Origin: Syngnathus acus
Lineage: Eukaryota; Chordata; Actinopteri; Syngnathiformes; Syngnathidae
DNA: 64,000 nt
Assembly (NCBI RefSeq): GCF_901709675.1
Contig: NC_051103.1
Coordinates: 1,349,501 to 1,413,500, forward strand
Direction: 5' to 3'
Positions 46,297 through 55,578 of the stretch are shown in pieces. Numbering within the stretch: the first letter of the stretch is position 1; each line of letters begins with the position of its first letter. The notes under the pieces are model-generated. The model worked only from the letters and a program-made list of their open reading frames with translations, was not told the origin of the DNA and did not search any database. Position numbers and translations under genes: made by a program.

Positions 46297-47666
46297 CTAA
46301 ATGAGGTAGGAAGACAAAAAGGAGGCTGAGGACGCCTCAGCTGCCTCCAAAGCTACCAGCTGCCTAAAAAGGGCAGAGGTCGGATCCTCCTCGTCCTCAT
46401 GAAGGCTGCTGGTGTCTGAGGGTGAACTCGAAAAGCAGTCCGAGGTCACCTCGGCCAACTCCTTAAATAGGCCGGAGGTCAGGTTTTCCTCGTCCTCATG
46501 CAATCTGCTGCTACACAAGGGTGAATCCCAGAAGGAGCTAGTGGACATCTCCAGCTCCTCCAACTCCTTAAATAGGCCAGAGGTCGTCAGGTCGTTCTCA
46601 TACAGGCTGCTGATGCATGAGGATGAGGACGAAGATGGAGGCAACTCAAAACCCCGACCGATGGTGCAGCCAGGGTCCTCATTAGGCCCTGCCTGCCAAA
46701 TGCTCGTATCTGGCAAGAAGTGCTGCCTCGGCACCGCCAAGTGGCCAGTCAGGTCCGCTTTGGGTGCCTCAAAGTGGCTGAACGTGACAGAGGGGGGTGC
46801 CGGTGCAGGGATGTCAGGTACACGCACTGCAAACACAAAAACGGCAGTCACTCCCGAGATGAGATTCACTGCGAGACTTCCATCACTAAACAGAATGCTC
46901 AGTTTGGATTGACACGCTCTGTCAGGTGATCAGTTCAAAAAATTCAAAGAAACATTTTCTGAGACGTACCTGTATTATTATTGCCCATCAAAGAAGCATG
47001 CGGTTGGACATTATTGGTGCGTTCGGATTTTTTGGTACTGCACCACACTCTCTTTTTCTTTTGACCCTGCACAAAACACAAAATCATGTCATTTCACACA
47101 AAAACACTTTTTTTTTTTTAATTGTTCCGATGGATTCTAACTCACATAGTTATCCCGACAGGACCAATCCGGGTGCAAGCTGGCATGGATCTGGTTGAGC
47201 CGATCCGATTCATTAAAGTACTTTTCCTGCTCGTGCTGCGTGAGCGACTTCCACTGTGGATTTAATGAGAAAGTGTCAAAAAAAAAAAAAAAAAAAACAC
47301 GCGCGCGTGAATGCGTGCGCATCGTACTTACCATCTGCCCCAAGATTTTATTCCCGGATGCGGTGTCTGTACGCTCTCCGCTTGAATTTTCAAGTTGAGC
47401 TTTGACAAAAGGCCGCTGCTCCTTCATAAATAACATAAACGCGTTCGGTGGTGTTTTGATATACGGCTTGGAAGGAGTCTGGGGTTCTTTTGTCCAGCTG
47501 GAAAATTAAAAGCACAAGCAAACGCATGTCACCATCGTGTGGGCATTCAAAGGAATACATTTTGCAGAAACTGAGGATTTACCCTGCTTTTTGGGGTGTT
47601 GGTGGTAAGATCGGAGTGAGCAGGTAACATCCTGGTGGTCGTATGTTATTGGACAAGTGTCCAAGG
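46297..47666 (-). CDS. Divergent TCF/LEF-type HMG-box gene, 3' exons
   Basis: Exons on the minus strand: 47666-47583, 47497-47332, 47253-47146, 47066-46970 and 46826-46297, all with GT/AG sites and consistent phase. The HMG box runs through PPNAFMLFMKEQRPFV, GNKILGQM, WKSLTQHEQEKYF and HPDWSCRDNYG, then the basic QKKKRVW. The WS.RDNYG end is diagnostic of TCF/LEF factors, which bind DNA for Wnt signalling. The box has a longer first loop than usual (NSSGERTDTASG). The C-terminal exon is Ser/acidic with three repeats around LHEDEE..TSGLFKEL and ends SSYLI. Upstream coding exons are not found, so the N terminus is unknown. Confidence 0.75.
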
Positions 47667-47881
47667 CTACAGAAAAATACGAACGTTAGACTTTTTTTAT
47701 GATCAGAAACGCTAGAAATGTTAAATCTGGTTAACAGGTCGTCACATTTTGAGGATTAAATTAAAGTGTAAAATGGAATTATGTCAGTAGAATTTAAAGA
47801 AACAAAATATTTTCAGTTGCGTTTACTTTTTAATGCTTTTTAACTTTTGCAAGGACCAAATGGTATAAACTAGAAAAAGAA
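47667..47881. other. Upstream of the HMG exons, no gene seen
   Basis: AT-rich DNA between the first recognised HMG-gene exon and the Helentron end at 47882. A further 5' exon could lie here or beyond 49000. Confidence 0.3.
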
Positions 47882-48840
47882 CTAGAAAATGCAATTTCTG
47901 GAGAAATTGCGTGTGAAGGCGAAGAAGACCATGAATGGGAATCTTAAAAAAAAATTGCGGCAACATTTTTTTAAATTTGGAACAAAACGAAAGCTACAGG
48001 TTCAAGAGGTTCAGTTTGGAGTTCAAAAGTTGAAACGGGTCTAAACGGACAAAAATTGTAAAAGTTAGAGCAAATGTTATATTTAGGTCACTTCTGGTTT
48101 CATTTAAGGCACTTCTTGTTGAAATAAGGTCAATTCCGGTTTATTTAATAAACCCAGGTTTCTGGACACGTGCTTCATTTGGATAGTTCACCAATTTGAC
48201 AACTTTTGCAAACATCCCATTGCACAGACCTGCTTGAACATCAATATTGCGTGTGATCATAACACGAGCACCGAAGGCAACTTTGATTGAGTCCGGGAGC
48301 TAATTCTTAGCGCCTTGCACAGGGGAAGCTTGCCTTGCCATTCTGCCAGTTCCTTTGTCTTTCTTGTAGTCATCGGCGTCAATTTGCACAATGTCCTTAT
48401 GAAGCAGATTCAGCATCGCGGAGTTATGGCCATCCATCCACCCGTTTATTGGTGGCAAAAACATGCAGAATATGCTTTGGACACATTTCTGGGGAAGTGT
48501 ACCTCGTCGCAAGGAGAGAGCTCTGTCCAGTTCCGACAGCTCATCAGACTTTTCTTTGACGCGGAGTCGGTTCAGCAGTTCAGCAAAGGCGACATCGTCT
48601 TTCTGCCTCATGATGTCGCTGAGTGTGATCGTTTTGAAGTTGTCACGCCAGTTGTCCAGCCGCGTGGGATCGTACACGCACAGAGGTTTGGACTGTCTCA
48701 CAGGAGGGAGCTGAAAGAAATCTCCAACAGCAAGAACAGACATGCCACCAAAAGGTAAATTGTTGACTCGTGGTACCGCTCCCGCTGACATGTTTGCGCA
48801 TGTCTGATATAAAGGGGCGTGATTCTCCAATAAACACGTT
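47882..48840 (-). mobile_element. Truncated Helentron copy with its 3' end
   Basis: The plus strand starts CTAGAAAATGCAATTTC followed by GAAATTGCGTGTGAAGGCG, the same hairpin-CTAG end as the arrays. After about 250 bp of HINE-like sequence (GTTGAAACGGG) a helicase segment follows at 48145-48840, about 95 percent like 27165-27780 plus some upstream sequence. It reads GGMSVLAVGDFFQLPPV and RLRVKEKSDELSELDRAL, with frameshifts. The endonuclease is absent, so this is an internal-deletion copy. It links the coding Helentron to the CTAG-hairpin ends of the arrays. Confidence 0.75.
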
Positions 48841-49017
48841 CGGTAGGTAGACAGGGCACGACTGATTGATTGACAGGGTAGTGATCCAATCATGACAACG
48901 CCATTCTCAGCCTGCGCTCCCACCGTGTTATCAGTAATATTTTCTAAATGTATTATTCATTTTATATTCAAACTGAAAACATAAACTAAACAACACGGAA
49001 GTCATTCAAGTCATCGT
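48841..49017. other. Unassigned sequence
   Basis: No coding or repeat signal is recognised beyond the helicase remnant. Confidence 0.3.
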
Positions 49018-49157
49018 TTCTCAAGTCAAGTCAAGTCCCGAGTCTTTAACTTCCAAGTCCAAGTCGAGTCGCAAGTTTTTTCATTTTTTGTAAAGTCACA
49101 AGTCATCAACTCGAGTCAAGTCCAAGTCACAGTGACTCGAGTCCCCATGTCTGGCAT
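49018..49157. mobile_element. hAT-like non-autonomous element end, AAGTC-rich
   Basis: Runs of CAAGTCAAGTC end in GACTCGAGTCCCCATGTCTGG, whose complement begins CCAGACATGGGG. It resembles the element at 44730-44919 in the same orientation. A left terminus is not visible. Confidence 0.45.
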
Positions 49158-49205
49158 TCCTATAATATTTAAGGTGTTTGAATTCCATTGCATGACACAC
49201 TAAAT

Positions 49206-49277
49206 TAACTACAAGGGACTCGAACCTGCAATCTTCTGATCCGAAGTCAGACGCCTTATCCATTCGGCCACATAGCC
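49206..49277 (-). pseudogene. tRNA-Arg(TCG)-like
   Basis: GGCTATGTGGCCGAATGGAT, then CTGACTTCGGATCAG (anticodon TCG) and GGTTCGAGTCC. The anticodon arm is perfect. The T-stem has mismatches and the acceptor stem relies on four G-T pairs, so a pseudogene is more likely. Confidence 0.6.
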
Positions 49278-49426
49278 ATGGGGAAAATTGCATCAAGTGA
49301 AAACAGGGCAATGATTTTGATGACTCCCCAGCCTTCAGAAGCAAGTGAAGTTCACAGTTGTTACAGACATGTCCTGTGGATTAATCCATTTACAGTAAAA
49401 GAGAATTGTTATGCCATTGAAATATA

Positions 49427-49499
49427 GCCTTATTAGTGCAAGTGATCGTGGATCAGTCTCAAAATCTGAAGGTTGTGAGCTCAACCCTCACACGGGGCG
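49427..49499 (+). pseudogene. tRNA-Met-derived copy, anticodon position CAA
   Basis: A 73 nt cloverleaf-like sequence, GCCTTATTAGTGCA to TCACACGGGGCG. The loop CTCAAAA replaces the CTCATAA of elongator tRNA-Met. It is diverged in the D-arm and T-loop (GCTCAAC). Confidence 0.55.
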
Positions 49500-49661
49500 C
49501 TGTTTTCCATAGTCCACAGTAAAATCATTGTCAATTTCAGAAGATAGTAGGTTGCTCAGAATAGAATAAAGTTTTCTGTCTGTGAAGTTGAGTTTAATTG
49601 AAATGGCCGGTGGTTGAATCAATTTTACAGTAAAATAGCTTTGTAAAACCAATTGCTCATG

Positions 49662-49734
49662 GCCTTGTTAGCGCAGGCGGTAGCGCGTCAGTCTAGTAAT
49701 CTGAAGGTCGTGAGTTCGACCCTCACACGGGGCA
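49662..49734 (+). tRNA. tRNA-Met-like body with anticodon AGT
   Basis: 73 nt. The acceptor GCCTTGT pairs with ACGGGGC (one G-T), the D-arm is TAGCGCAGGCGGTAGCGC, the anticodon stem TCAGT/TCTGA... encloses loop CTAGTAA, and the T-arm is GTGAGTTCGACCCTCAC, perfect. Everything but the anticodon is that of elongator tRNA-Met, which normally has CAT. An AGT anticodon would read Thr codons. It could be a pseudogene with only two changes or a recoded gene. No CCA is encoded, as expected for eukaryotes. Confidence 0.6.
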
Positions 49735-49979
49735 CACCTTTATATAGTCCTAACTCTAGCCCTAGTTGGAAACTCTCATCCTCGTTGGAAACCCCAGTTG
49801 GAAACCCTGGCCACAGTTAGAAACCTTAGTTGGCCTCCCTAACCTGAGTTGGAAACCCTAGTTTCAGAATGCTCAGACTTAAAGTCAATTTTTCTTTCTG
49901 TGAAGTTCAGTTTGATTGAAATGGCCGGTGGTTGGATCAATTTTACAGTAAAAAAGAATTGTAACACCGCAATTGCACA

Positions 49980-50051
49980 GCCTCATAGTGCAGGTGCTAG
50001 AATGTCAGTCTCACAACCTGAAGGTCAAGAGTTCGGTCCTCAGGTGCGGCA
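49980..50051 (+). pseudogene. tRNA-Met-derived copy, anticodon position CAC
   Basis: GCCTCATAGTGCAGGTGCTA, then loop CTCACAA in the place of the tRNA-Met loop, and AGAGTTCGGTCCTC. Acceptor and T-stem are degraded. The flanks (GTTGGATCAATTTTACAGTA) repeat those of the copy at 49662. Confidence 0.55.
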
Positions 50052-50099
50052 GACTTTTTATATACCTAGTCCAAACTAGCCCTAACCCTAACTCTAGCC

Positions 50100-50808
50100 C
50101 TGGAATAATGACAAGGCTGACATCAGCAGCGCACGCGCGGCGTTGTTGACAAAGGACGAGGAATTTGATTGATGGATTTAATGATTTGGAGTGACACAGA
50201 TGGTTTGATAATATTGTTGTTTATATGATAGTTATTTGATATATACTTTATATATCGTTATATTTCGGGTAGATGGAGCTCGTCAGCTTGGGAGGGCAAT
50301 CCATCTAGGGGACGGAAAACCCTGATTCTCAAACCCCCACTGCCTTGTGGGTTACCTATTCTCGGGAAATCTATATCTTTATGTTTGAAGCCTGAAATGT
50401 GGCGAAATGTTGAAAGGTTCAAGGGGGCCGAAAACTTTCGCAAGGCACTGTACGTGGCATCGTTTCCATAAAGGACGATCGATGGATTTAATGAATTGGA
50501 GTGACACAGATAGTTTGATAAACGTGTTATTTATGTAATAGTTATTTGAATAACTCTGAATGTTACGTCAGACCCGTCCTCAGCTCTTTGTTTGTGTTTA
50601 TGTCACATTAGCATACCTATCGTTTAGCCTGTTGTTGCTCGTTCATGTCTGTTCTTGGTGTTGGATTTTTCGAATAAATTTCCCCCAAAATGTGATTTAT
50701 ACCCCGGAGTGACTTATATATACGTATATATTTTTTTCACTTTATTGTGCATTTTATGGCTAATGCGCCGTATATTCCGGAGCGACTTTTAGTCCGAAAA
50801 ATACGGTA
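50100..50808. mobile_element. TA-flanked MITE fragment (TACCGTATTTTTCGGA family)
   Basis: Ends TCCGAAAAATACGGTA at about 50793-50808. It contains GGAGTGACACAGAT and related sub-repeats in the reverse sense to the complete element at 57041-58369. The left end is not clear. Confidence 0.55.
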
Positions 50809-50829
50809 GTTATGTATACACTTAATCCG

Positions 50830-51625
50830 TCAAGAAGTAATTTTTTCTAAAACTTTGGAGAGTATACTCGCTAGAGCTATTGGTCTACAGTTAGCAATAC
50901 ATCCTACTTTACCAGCCTTGTCTTTTATAACAGGGACCAGAACTACAGACATCATGGAGTCAGGTAGAGTACCGTGAGTCAGCAAGCCATGAGAAACAGA
51001 GAGACAGCAGCGCTGTCAATCGGGGGCCAGCTAACTTTAAATGCTCTGCTGTGATGTTATCCAGACCACTGGCTTTTCTGTCAGAAAGTTGTCCTCCGGC
51101 AATAGACACCTCATGACAATTAAAACAAATACTTTCCTCTTCAATTATGCCTACATGATAGGGCTCGCTTTTCACACTGTTAAATAGTGCTGAATAATGC
51201 TGCCTCCAGAGGTCAGCCATGCTCACACGATCTGTTACCCCCTCTCCCTCTATGTTACATGGGAGAGCTGCTTTAGCCCTGTTCAGGGATTTGACCTCTT
51301 TCCAAAAATTAATAACATCATTATTAAACAGATTATCAGCCAAAGAGTGAGCACTTAGGGCGTGCTCTTGCTTATTTATGTACCGTAATGCATATTTGTA
51401 CTTGGCATTCATTTTCTTTTTATATTCAAGGACAGGTCCCTGTCTGGGCCTACCAGCTATTACCCAAGCCTTGTGGGCCTCATTGGCCTCTGCATGGTCA
51501 GCTACCCATTTATTCCACCCGGGCTTGATGTTCTTAGCCTTTCTATGGCGGGAGAATAAAGACCTGCTAGCAACCAGAAGGGCTCTCACTATATCATGAT
51601 ACATTAAACATAAACTTTTCCCCAT
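50830..51625 (-). pseudogene. LINE RT N-terminal fragment
   Basis: A minus-strand frame reads WNKWVADHAEANEAHKAW, VINFWKEVKSLNRAKAALPC, ADLWRQHYSALFNSVKS and KASGLDNITAEHLKLAG. Further down it reads SMMSVVLVPVIKDKAGKVG in another frame. This is the region before and at RT motif 1-2 of a fish LINE. It is truncated and frameshifted, and I do not assign the clade. Confidence 0.65.
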
Positions 51626-51757
51626 ATTATCAGCTCACTCATATTTCTCTTCAGATCGAATAAATCTTTGGCCTTTTACTCAAGATTTCCATGGGGAGGA
51701 ACAATAAGAATCTATCTAAATTTTTTGATGCTCTGCGAAAGCGGAGCTTTCTTTCTC

Positions 51758-51778
51758 TGTTAGGGTTAGGGTTAGGGT
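51758..51778 (+). repeat. Interstitial (TTAGGG)3
   Basis: Three exact telomere-type units with a partial fourth. Looser CCCTAA words occur near 49740-49860 and 50080-50100. Confidence 0.85.
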
Positions 51779-51810
51779 GCAAAAAGACCAGACCTAAATT
51801 GATGCAGAAG

Positions 51811-51894
51811 TGGCTGTGTTCGGATTTGAACCCACAAGTCAGGAGTGACTGGAGTTTAAATAAATAACCGCTTAGACCGCTCGGCCACACTACC
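51811..51894 (-). pseudogene. tRNA-Leu-like
   Basis: GGTAGTGTGGCCGAGCGGTC is the tRNA-Leu start. A long variable arm and GTGGGTTCAAATCC follow, and it ends ACAGCCA. The anticodon stem (TTATTTATTTAAACTCC) is unpaired. Confidence 0.6.
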
Positions 51895-51959
51895 TAATTC
51901 CTAGGCTACTGTATGGAATTTTCTTGACAATCATATTAAAACTTTGAAATCGGAGGATA

Positions 51960-52770
51960 CATAGCTGGTTTCCCCACCAGCAACCAGGTTAGTGCTGTCC
52001 GACACCGCCTTGTTTATAATGTAACAAAGAAGAAACAACTCGCAGAAGGCCTGGCAATCATCGACAAGAGCCAGCTACCCGGAAAGCAAAAATTGCGGTG
52101 CTACAACTTCACATTGTACCAAAGGGCCATGTGGCCACTGAAGATGAGCAAGATCAACAGCGAACGGACTGGACAGACTAAGCCAACTCCTACATTCGGA
52201 AATGGCTAGGTCTACCGAAAGGTTTCTCTGACACAGGCTTGTTCAGGGTAACCACGCTGCAACTGCCGATCCAGTCCATACCTTGGGCTATGAGTAGGAG
52301 AAGGCCAGGTTCGTTCTTGAGCTAATAGGATCCTTGGATCCTACTGTGCGAAATGCACTTGTGGCGCTATCGGCAGGCTTCAACATCAGGAAAGAATTGG
52401 CAAGGTGAATGAAGGGAGAGCGGGGCTTGGCTGGGGAGAGCCTCCACGATTCTTGTCCAAGGCCACAAAGAGGGGGACCCCTGTGCAGCGCACCGAATGC
52501 CAGCCTACAGCACCTACTGGCAGGCTGCACTGACACAGGCACGCTACAGATGGCGCCACGACCCAGTCCTGACGAAGCTGGCTGAAGTTCTCGAGAACAG
52601 CAGAAAAGAGACCAACAACCAGTCTGCAGCCATACAGCTCCCTGTCAGGCTTGTGAGGGCAAAGGAGAGCAGTCGAGACACCAGCCGACGAGGCAGTTTT
52701 CCGACAGCTGAAGTTCAATCGAATCAGGGAGACGCAGTTCCGCACTCTCACAAATTACGCAGTCGAGATT
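51960..52770 (+). pseudogene. Decayed LINE fragment
   Basis: Readable pieces in the plus strand: RKWLGLPKGFSDTGL, TLQLPIQSI, VLELIGSLDPTVRNALVAL and AYSTYWQAALTQARYRWRHD. WLGLP...LQLPI is a C-terminal pattern of a fish LINE with a restriction-like endonuclease. There are many frame breaks. A separate 3' tail motif, GAATTGAATTCCTTTATTGT, follows at 52772. Confidence 0.45.
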
Positions 52771-52810
52771 GAATTGAATTCCTTTATTGTCACGTTAACG
52801 CAGTGTTAAC

Positions 52811-53170
52811 TGTGAAAATTAGTTCATACTAGGCATTCCATATCAATGAGGACAGGAAAAGGGTTCTTCTCCCTCGCCGGTACGCTGGCACTGCGTGCCC
52901 GGAGCCAAGAACGCCTTAAAATGAAGATGGATTTTTCATTATTTTTGAGATTGGACCAAAATCTACTAAAATGGATTTCTACAGTCTTCGAATTGGACTT
53001 TGTCAAATTTTAAGCTGATAGATAGGCTAGGAGAGAGGACTTCGGGCCAGCAGGAAAGGGAGATGCCATTTTCAAGGCGTGGTCCTCCTCCAGAAGGCTG
53101 CCTATCTATTAAAACAGAATTTGAATTTTGGAACAAAGGAGAACTGATCACTCCAACCAAATAGCATTTT
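52811..53170. other. No supported feature
   Basis: Mixed-composition DNA with short open frames and no recognisable domain. Confidence 0.3.
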
Positions 53171-53179
53171 AGACCCTTT

Positions 53180-53551
53180 GTCTCCTCTTTTGCTCCTCAG
53201 TTTCTTATGTGCAATCACCGAACCCCTCTTTAGTGATTTGGGTTTTTTTTTTCAAATTCAAGACATAGATGTTTTTTACTGCCGCACAACATGAGCCGTG
53301 CATGAACACCACCTTGTTCAAAGATTAAAACCGACACAATGCATGAATTCACGACAAATGACATACCAGCAAATCAGTGTGACTTCTGCTGTTGCCTTTG
53401 CGAGACCAGTTCAGATATGCGTTATCACGAATTTATAAATCAGGTGTGTTCGGACCTCCGCAGTGGAGGCTGTGCTGAATCCCTGAGACCGCCTCACCGA
53501 ACCCCTAAAGTTTGACCGAATCCAGGTTAAGAACCACTGGTTTAGAGGCTG
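53180..53551. mobile_element. hAT-like MITE end (CAGTGGTTCTTAACC)
   Basis: The minus strand starts CCAGTGGTTCTTAACCTGG and contains GGTTCGGTGAGGCGG, a form typical of fish hAT MITEs. A facing segment with ACCGAACCCCTC lies near 53218. The left terminus is not defined. Confidence 0.45.
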
Positions 53552-53939
53552 TCATTTCTGCAAAAGGAGGATCTACTAAATATTGATGTCATTTTTCTGT
53601 TGGGGTTTTCAATTGTATGCATCTGCCTACTTTTGTTTAAATAATGATTGCACACTGTCTGCAAATCCTATAAACTTCATTTCACTTCTCAAATATCACT
53701 GTGTTGATCACTGCCGTCATCCGCCATGCATGGATTCGGGCCATCTGATTGGTTCCTTTGCCCCCCCGACACACACAGGAATGGGTTCGGACTTGAATAG
53801 TAAGTGTTGGGAATCGTTTTGGCTGTGCGTTCAGAGCAAGGAACAAGCCACTAGCCCCACGGGAAGTTGTCATTTTCTGTAAGCTTGTGTGTATGTAAAT
53901 TTGTCATGGTCCAACGTAAGACTGTTTAGGGTGAATAAA

Positions 53940-54020
53940 AAATAACTGCAACAAGTTTATTCTGCTATTCACCAGATTCAAACTGGGGTTGCAGCCGCCT
54001 CAATGCTAAATTATGGCCAA
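53940..54020 (-). pseudogene. Degenerate tRNA-His-like copy
   Basis: CAAACTGGGGTTGCAGCCGC and ATGGCCAATATGCA align with the tRNA-His at 54561-54632 and its flank. The anticodon arm is broken. Confidence 0.5.
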
Positions 54021-54265
54021 TATGCAGTTGCATGTTTAGGGTCTTTTCTCTAGGATCTTCAGCCACGACACCCAGGCAGACCATGAAAGAATGTTGATGT
54101 TAAAATGTTGGTGGAACTATCCAATAACTACGCAGATCCGATGATCCCTAAGACTTGAGATGAGACAAAATTGAAAAGGCTATTTGTTGACAGTGTCTGT
54201 GAGTTACTTCAACCCAAAAGTTCACATAAATTACACATAGCTAATGTTGACCACAAAATGGCATG

Positions 54266-54334
54266 TGAGCTGGCCAGGAGTCCTGGAATCTTCTGATCTG
54301 TAGACAGCTGCGTTATCCATTGCTCCATGAGCCC
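54266..54334 (-). pseudogene. tRNA-Arg(ACG)-derived pseudogene
   Basis: GAGCAATGGATAACGCA, then CTACAGATCAGAAGATT. The ACG anticodon has become ACA, and the T-loop has lost four bases (CCAGGACTCCTGG). Confidence 0.6.
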
Positions 54335-54560
54335 CACGGGAATATGTGGCTTGTAAGCTTGTGTGTAACACTTTTGCAAAAATGAAAAAATAAATAAAAA
54401 TGGGTGACATTATTTGAACATGCCATGATGCTTTATTCATTGTGCCACTCGCCCTACAAGTTTGTAGGTCAATTTTCTATTGACCGCAAACGTGTGGAAA
54501 ATCGTCATTGTCCAAAAGCAATAGTGAGCAAGGGACAAATTCCACGCAGTAATTTGAGCA

Positions 54561-54632
54561 TGCCATGACCCGGATTCGAACCAGGGTTGCTGCGGCCACA
54601 ACGCAGAGTACTAACCACTATACGATCATGGC
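54561..54632 (-). tRNA. tRNA-His(GTG)
   Basis: 72 nt. The acceptor GCCATGA pairs fully with TCATGGC, the D-arm is TCGTATAGTGGTTAGTA, the anticodon arm is CTGCGTTGTGGCCGCAG with loop TTGTGGC (GTG), and the T-arm is CCTGGTTCGAATCCGGG with one G-T. All pol III boxes are intact. It lies in the left arm of a small palindrome whose right arm holds a broken copy. Confidence 0.85.
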
Positions 54633-54661
54633 CAATATGCACAACTACGCTACTGCATACA

Positions 54662-54715
54662 GGCCATGATCGTGTAGTGGCTAATGGTTGAGTGCGATTC
54701 AAATCCGGATTATGG
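54662..54715 (+). pseudogene. tRNA-His copy lacking the anticodon arm
   Basis: GGCCATGATCGTGTAGTGGC, then directly GATTCAAATCCGGATTATGG. The anticodon arm is deleted. It is opposite in strand to the complete tRNA-His 30 bp away. Confidence 0.65.
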
Positions 54716-55001
54716 TATAATCAAATTACCTTGTTGAATTTGTCTGCTGGTCACTGTTGCTAAACAGCCTTCCTTTGGACAATGACAGTTTTCCACACAA
54801 GTTTACAGTCGATACAGTCTTGTAGGGTGAGTGGCGCAATGGATGACACATGACGGCGGATTCAAGTGATGAGAATCAAAACAACAGATTTAAGAGACTC
54901 AAGGTAAATTAACTCAACCCGTTTTGTTTCAATTGACAGCCCATGTGACATGCACCTCAGATGAAATGGGGCTAGTTGATCAACAGCAATGTTTTAACAA
55001 A

Positions 55002-55411
55002 GGGATCATCTGGGAGTTGAACCCTCGACCTCTCACACCCAAAGCAAGATTCATACCCCTAGACCACCGGTGTCAAACTCGAGGCCCGGGGGCCAGTTAT
55101 GGCCCACCGTATCATTTTCTGTGGCCCGCGACGACAAATTGTGCATTAAATTTACGTCATACTAAAATTGCAAATTGTCGTAACTTTTAAGAATCTTCTT
55201 AAAATTATTTTTGAAATATTTGAAAAGTTTCCACTAGTCTGATTTGAAAAAACAATTATTTGTCAGTTTGTTTTGTAGCTTATACTGTATATAATATGAA
55301 CCGTTTATTTATTTGGGTTGACAGTCATAATGGCCCGTCGAGGGAAACTTTGACTACAATGTGGCCCGCGACAAAAATGAGTTTGACACCCCTGCCCTAG
55401 ACCAACGAGCC
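55002..55411 (-). pseudogene. tRNA-Pro(TGG) split by a MITE
   Basis: The 5' part GGCTCGTTGGTCTAGG is at 55411-55396. The 3' part from 55065 down reads GGTCTAGGGGTATGAATCTT, then GCTTTGGGTGTGAGAGG (anticodon TGG) and GGGTTCAACTCCC. The 330 bp between them is a hAT-type MITE, and GGTCTAGG is present on both sides. The acceptor stem (GGCTCGT against ATGATCC) already had mismatches. Confidence 0.75.
55066..55395. mobile_element. hAT-type MITE with 8 bp duplication CCTAGACC
   Basis: Left end ACCGGTGTCAAACTCGAGGC, right end GAGTTTGACACCCCTGC, giving inverted ends over GTGTCAAACTC. Target copies CCTAGACC lie at 55058-55065 and 55396-55403. It contains TGGCCCACC/GTGGCCCGCG words found in a common fish MITE group. 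Confidence 0.85.
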
Positions 55412-55499
55412 TCAAAGAAAGCTCGCAGACCATGTTACATTCTGTGTAACATTGGCCTATCAAACAGTCCACACAACAATAGACAACAGTGTTTCAAAG

Positions 55500-55575
55500 A
55501 AGAGCTCGTCCGGGAGTTTAACCCGGGTAATCAAAGAACCCTAGGCGAGAATCATTCCCCTGCACCAATGAGCCC
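55500..55575 (-). pseudogene. Second tRNA-Pro-like copy
   Basis: GGGCTCATTGGTGCAGGGG, GATTCTCGCCTAGGGTTC (AGG at the anticodon place) and CCCGGACGAGC. Its upstream flank repeats that of the split copy (GTGTTTCAAAGA against GTTTTAACAAAG), so the two are a tandem duplication. Confidence 0.55.
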
Positions 55576-55578
55576 CAT

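Larger units (their letters stand above)
54441..54835. repeat. Palindromic duplication around tRNA-His
   Basis: The left arm 54441-54633 and right arm 54662-54835 are diverged inverted copies (CACTCGCCCTACAAG against CTTGTAGGGTGAGTGGC, and GGACAATGAC against GTCATTGTCC), with a 28 bp centre. Confidence 0.65.

Noticed and set aside
51758-51778. True telomere end
   Set aside because: Only three exact units, with unique DNA on both sides.
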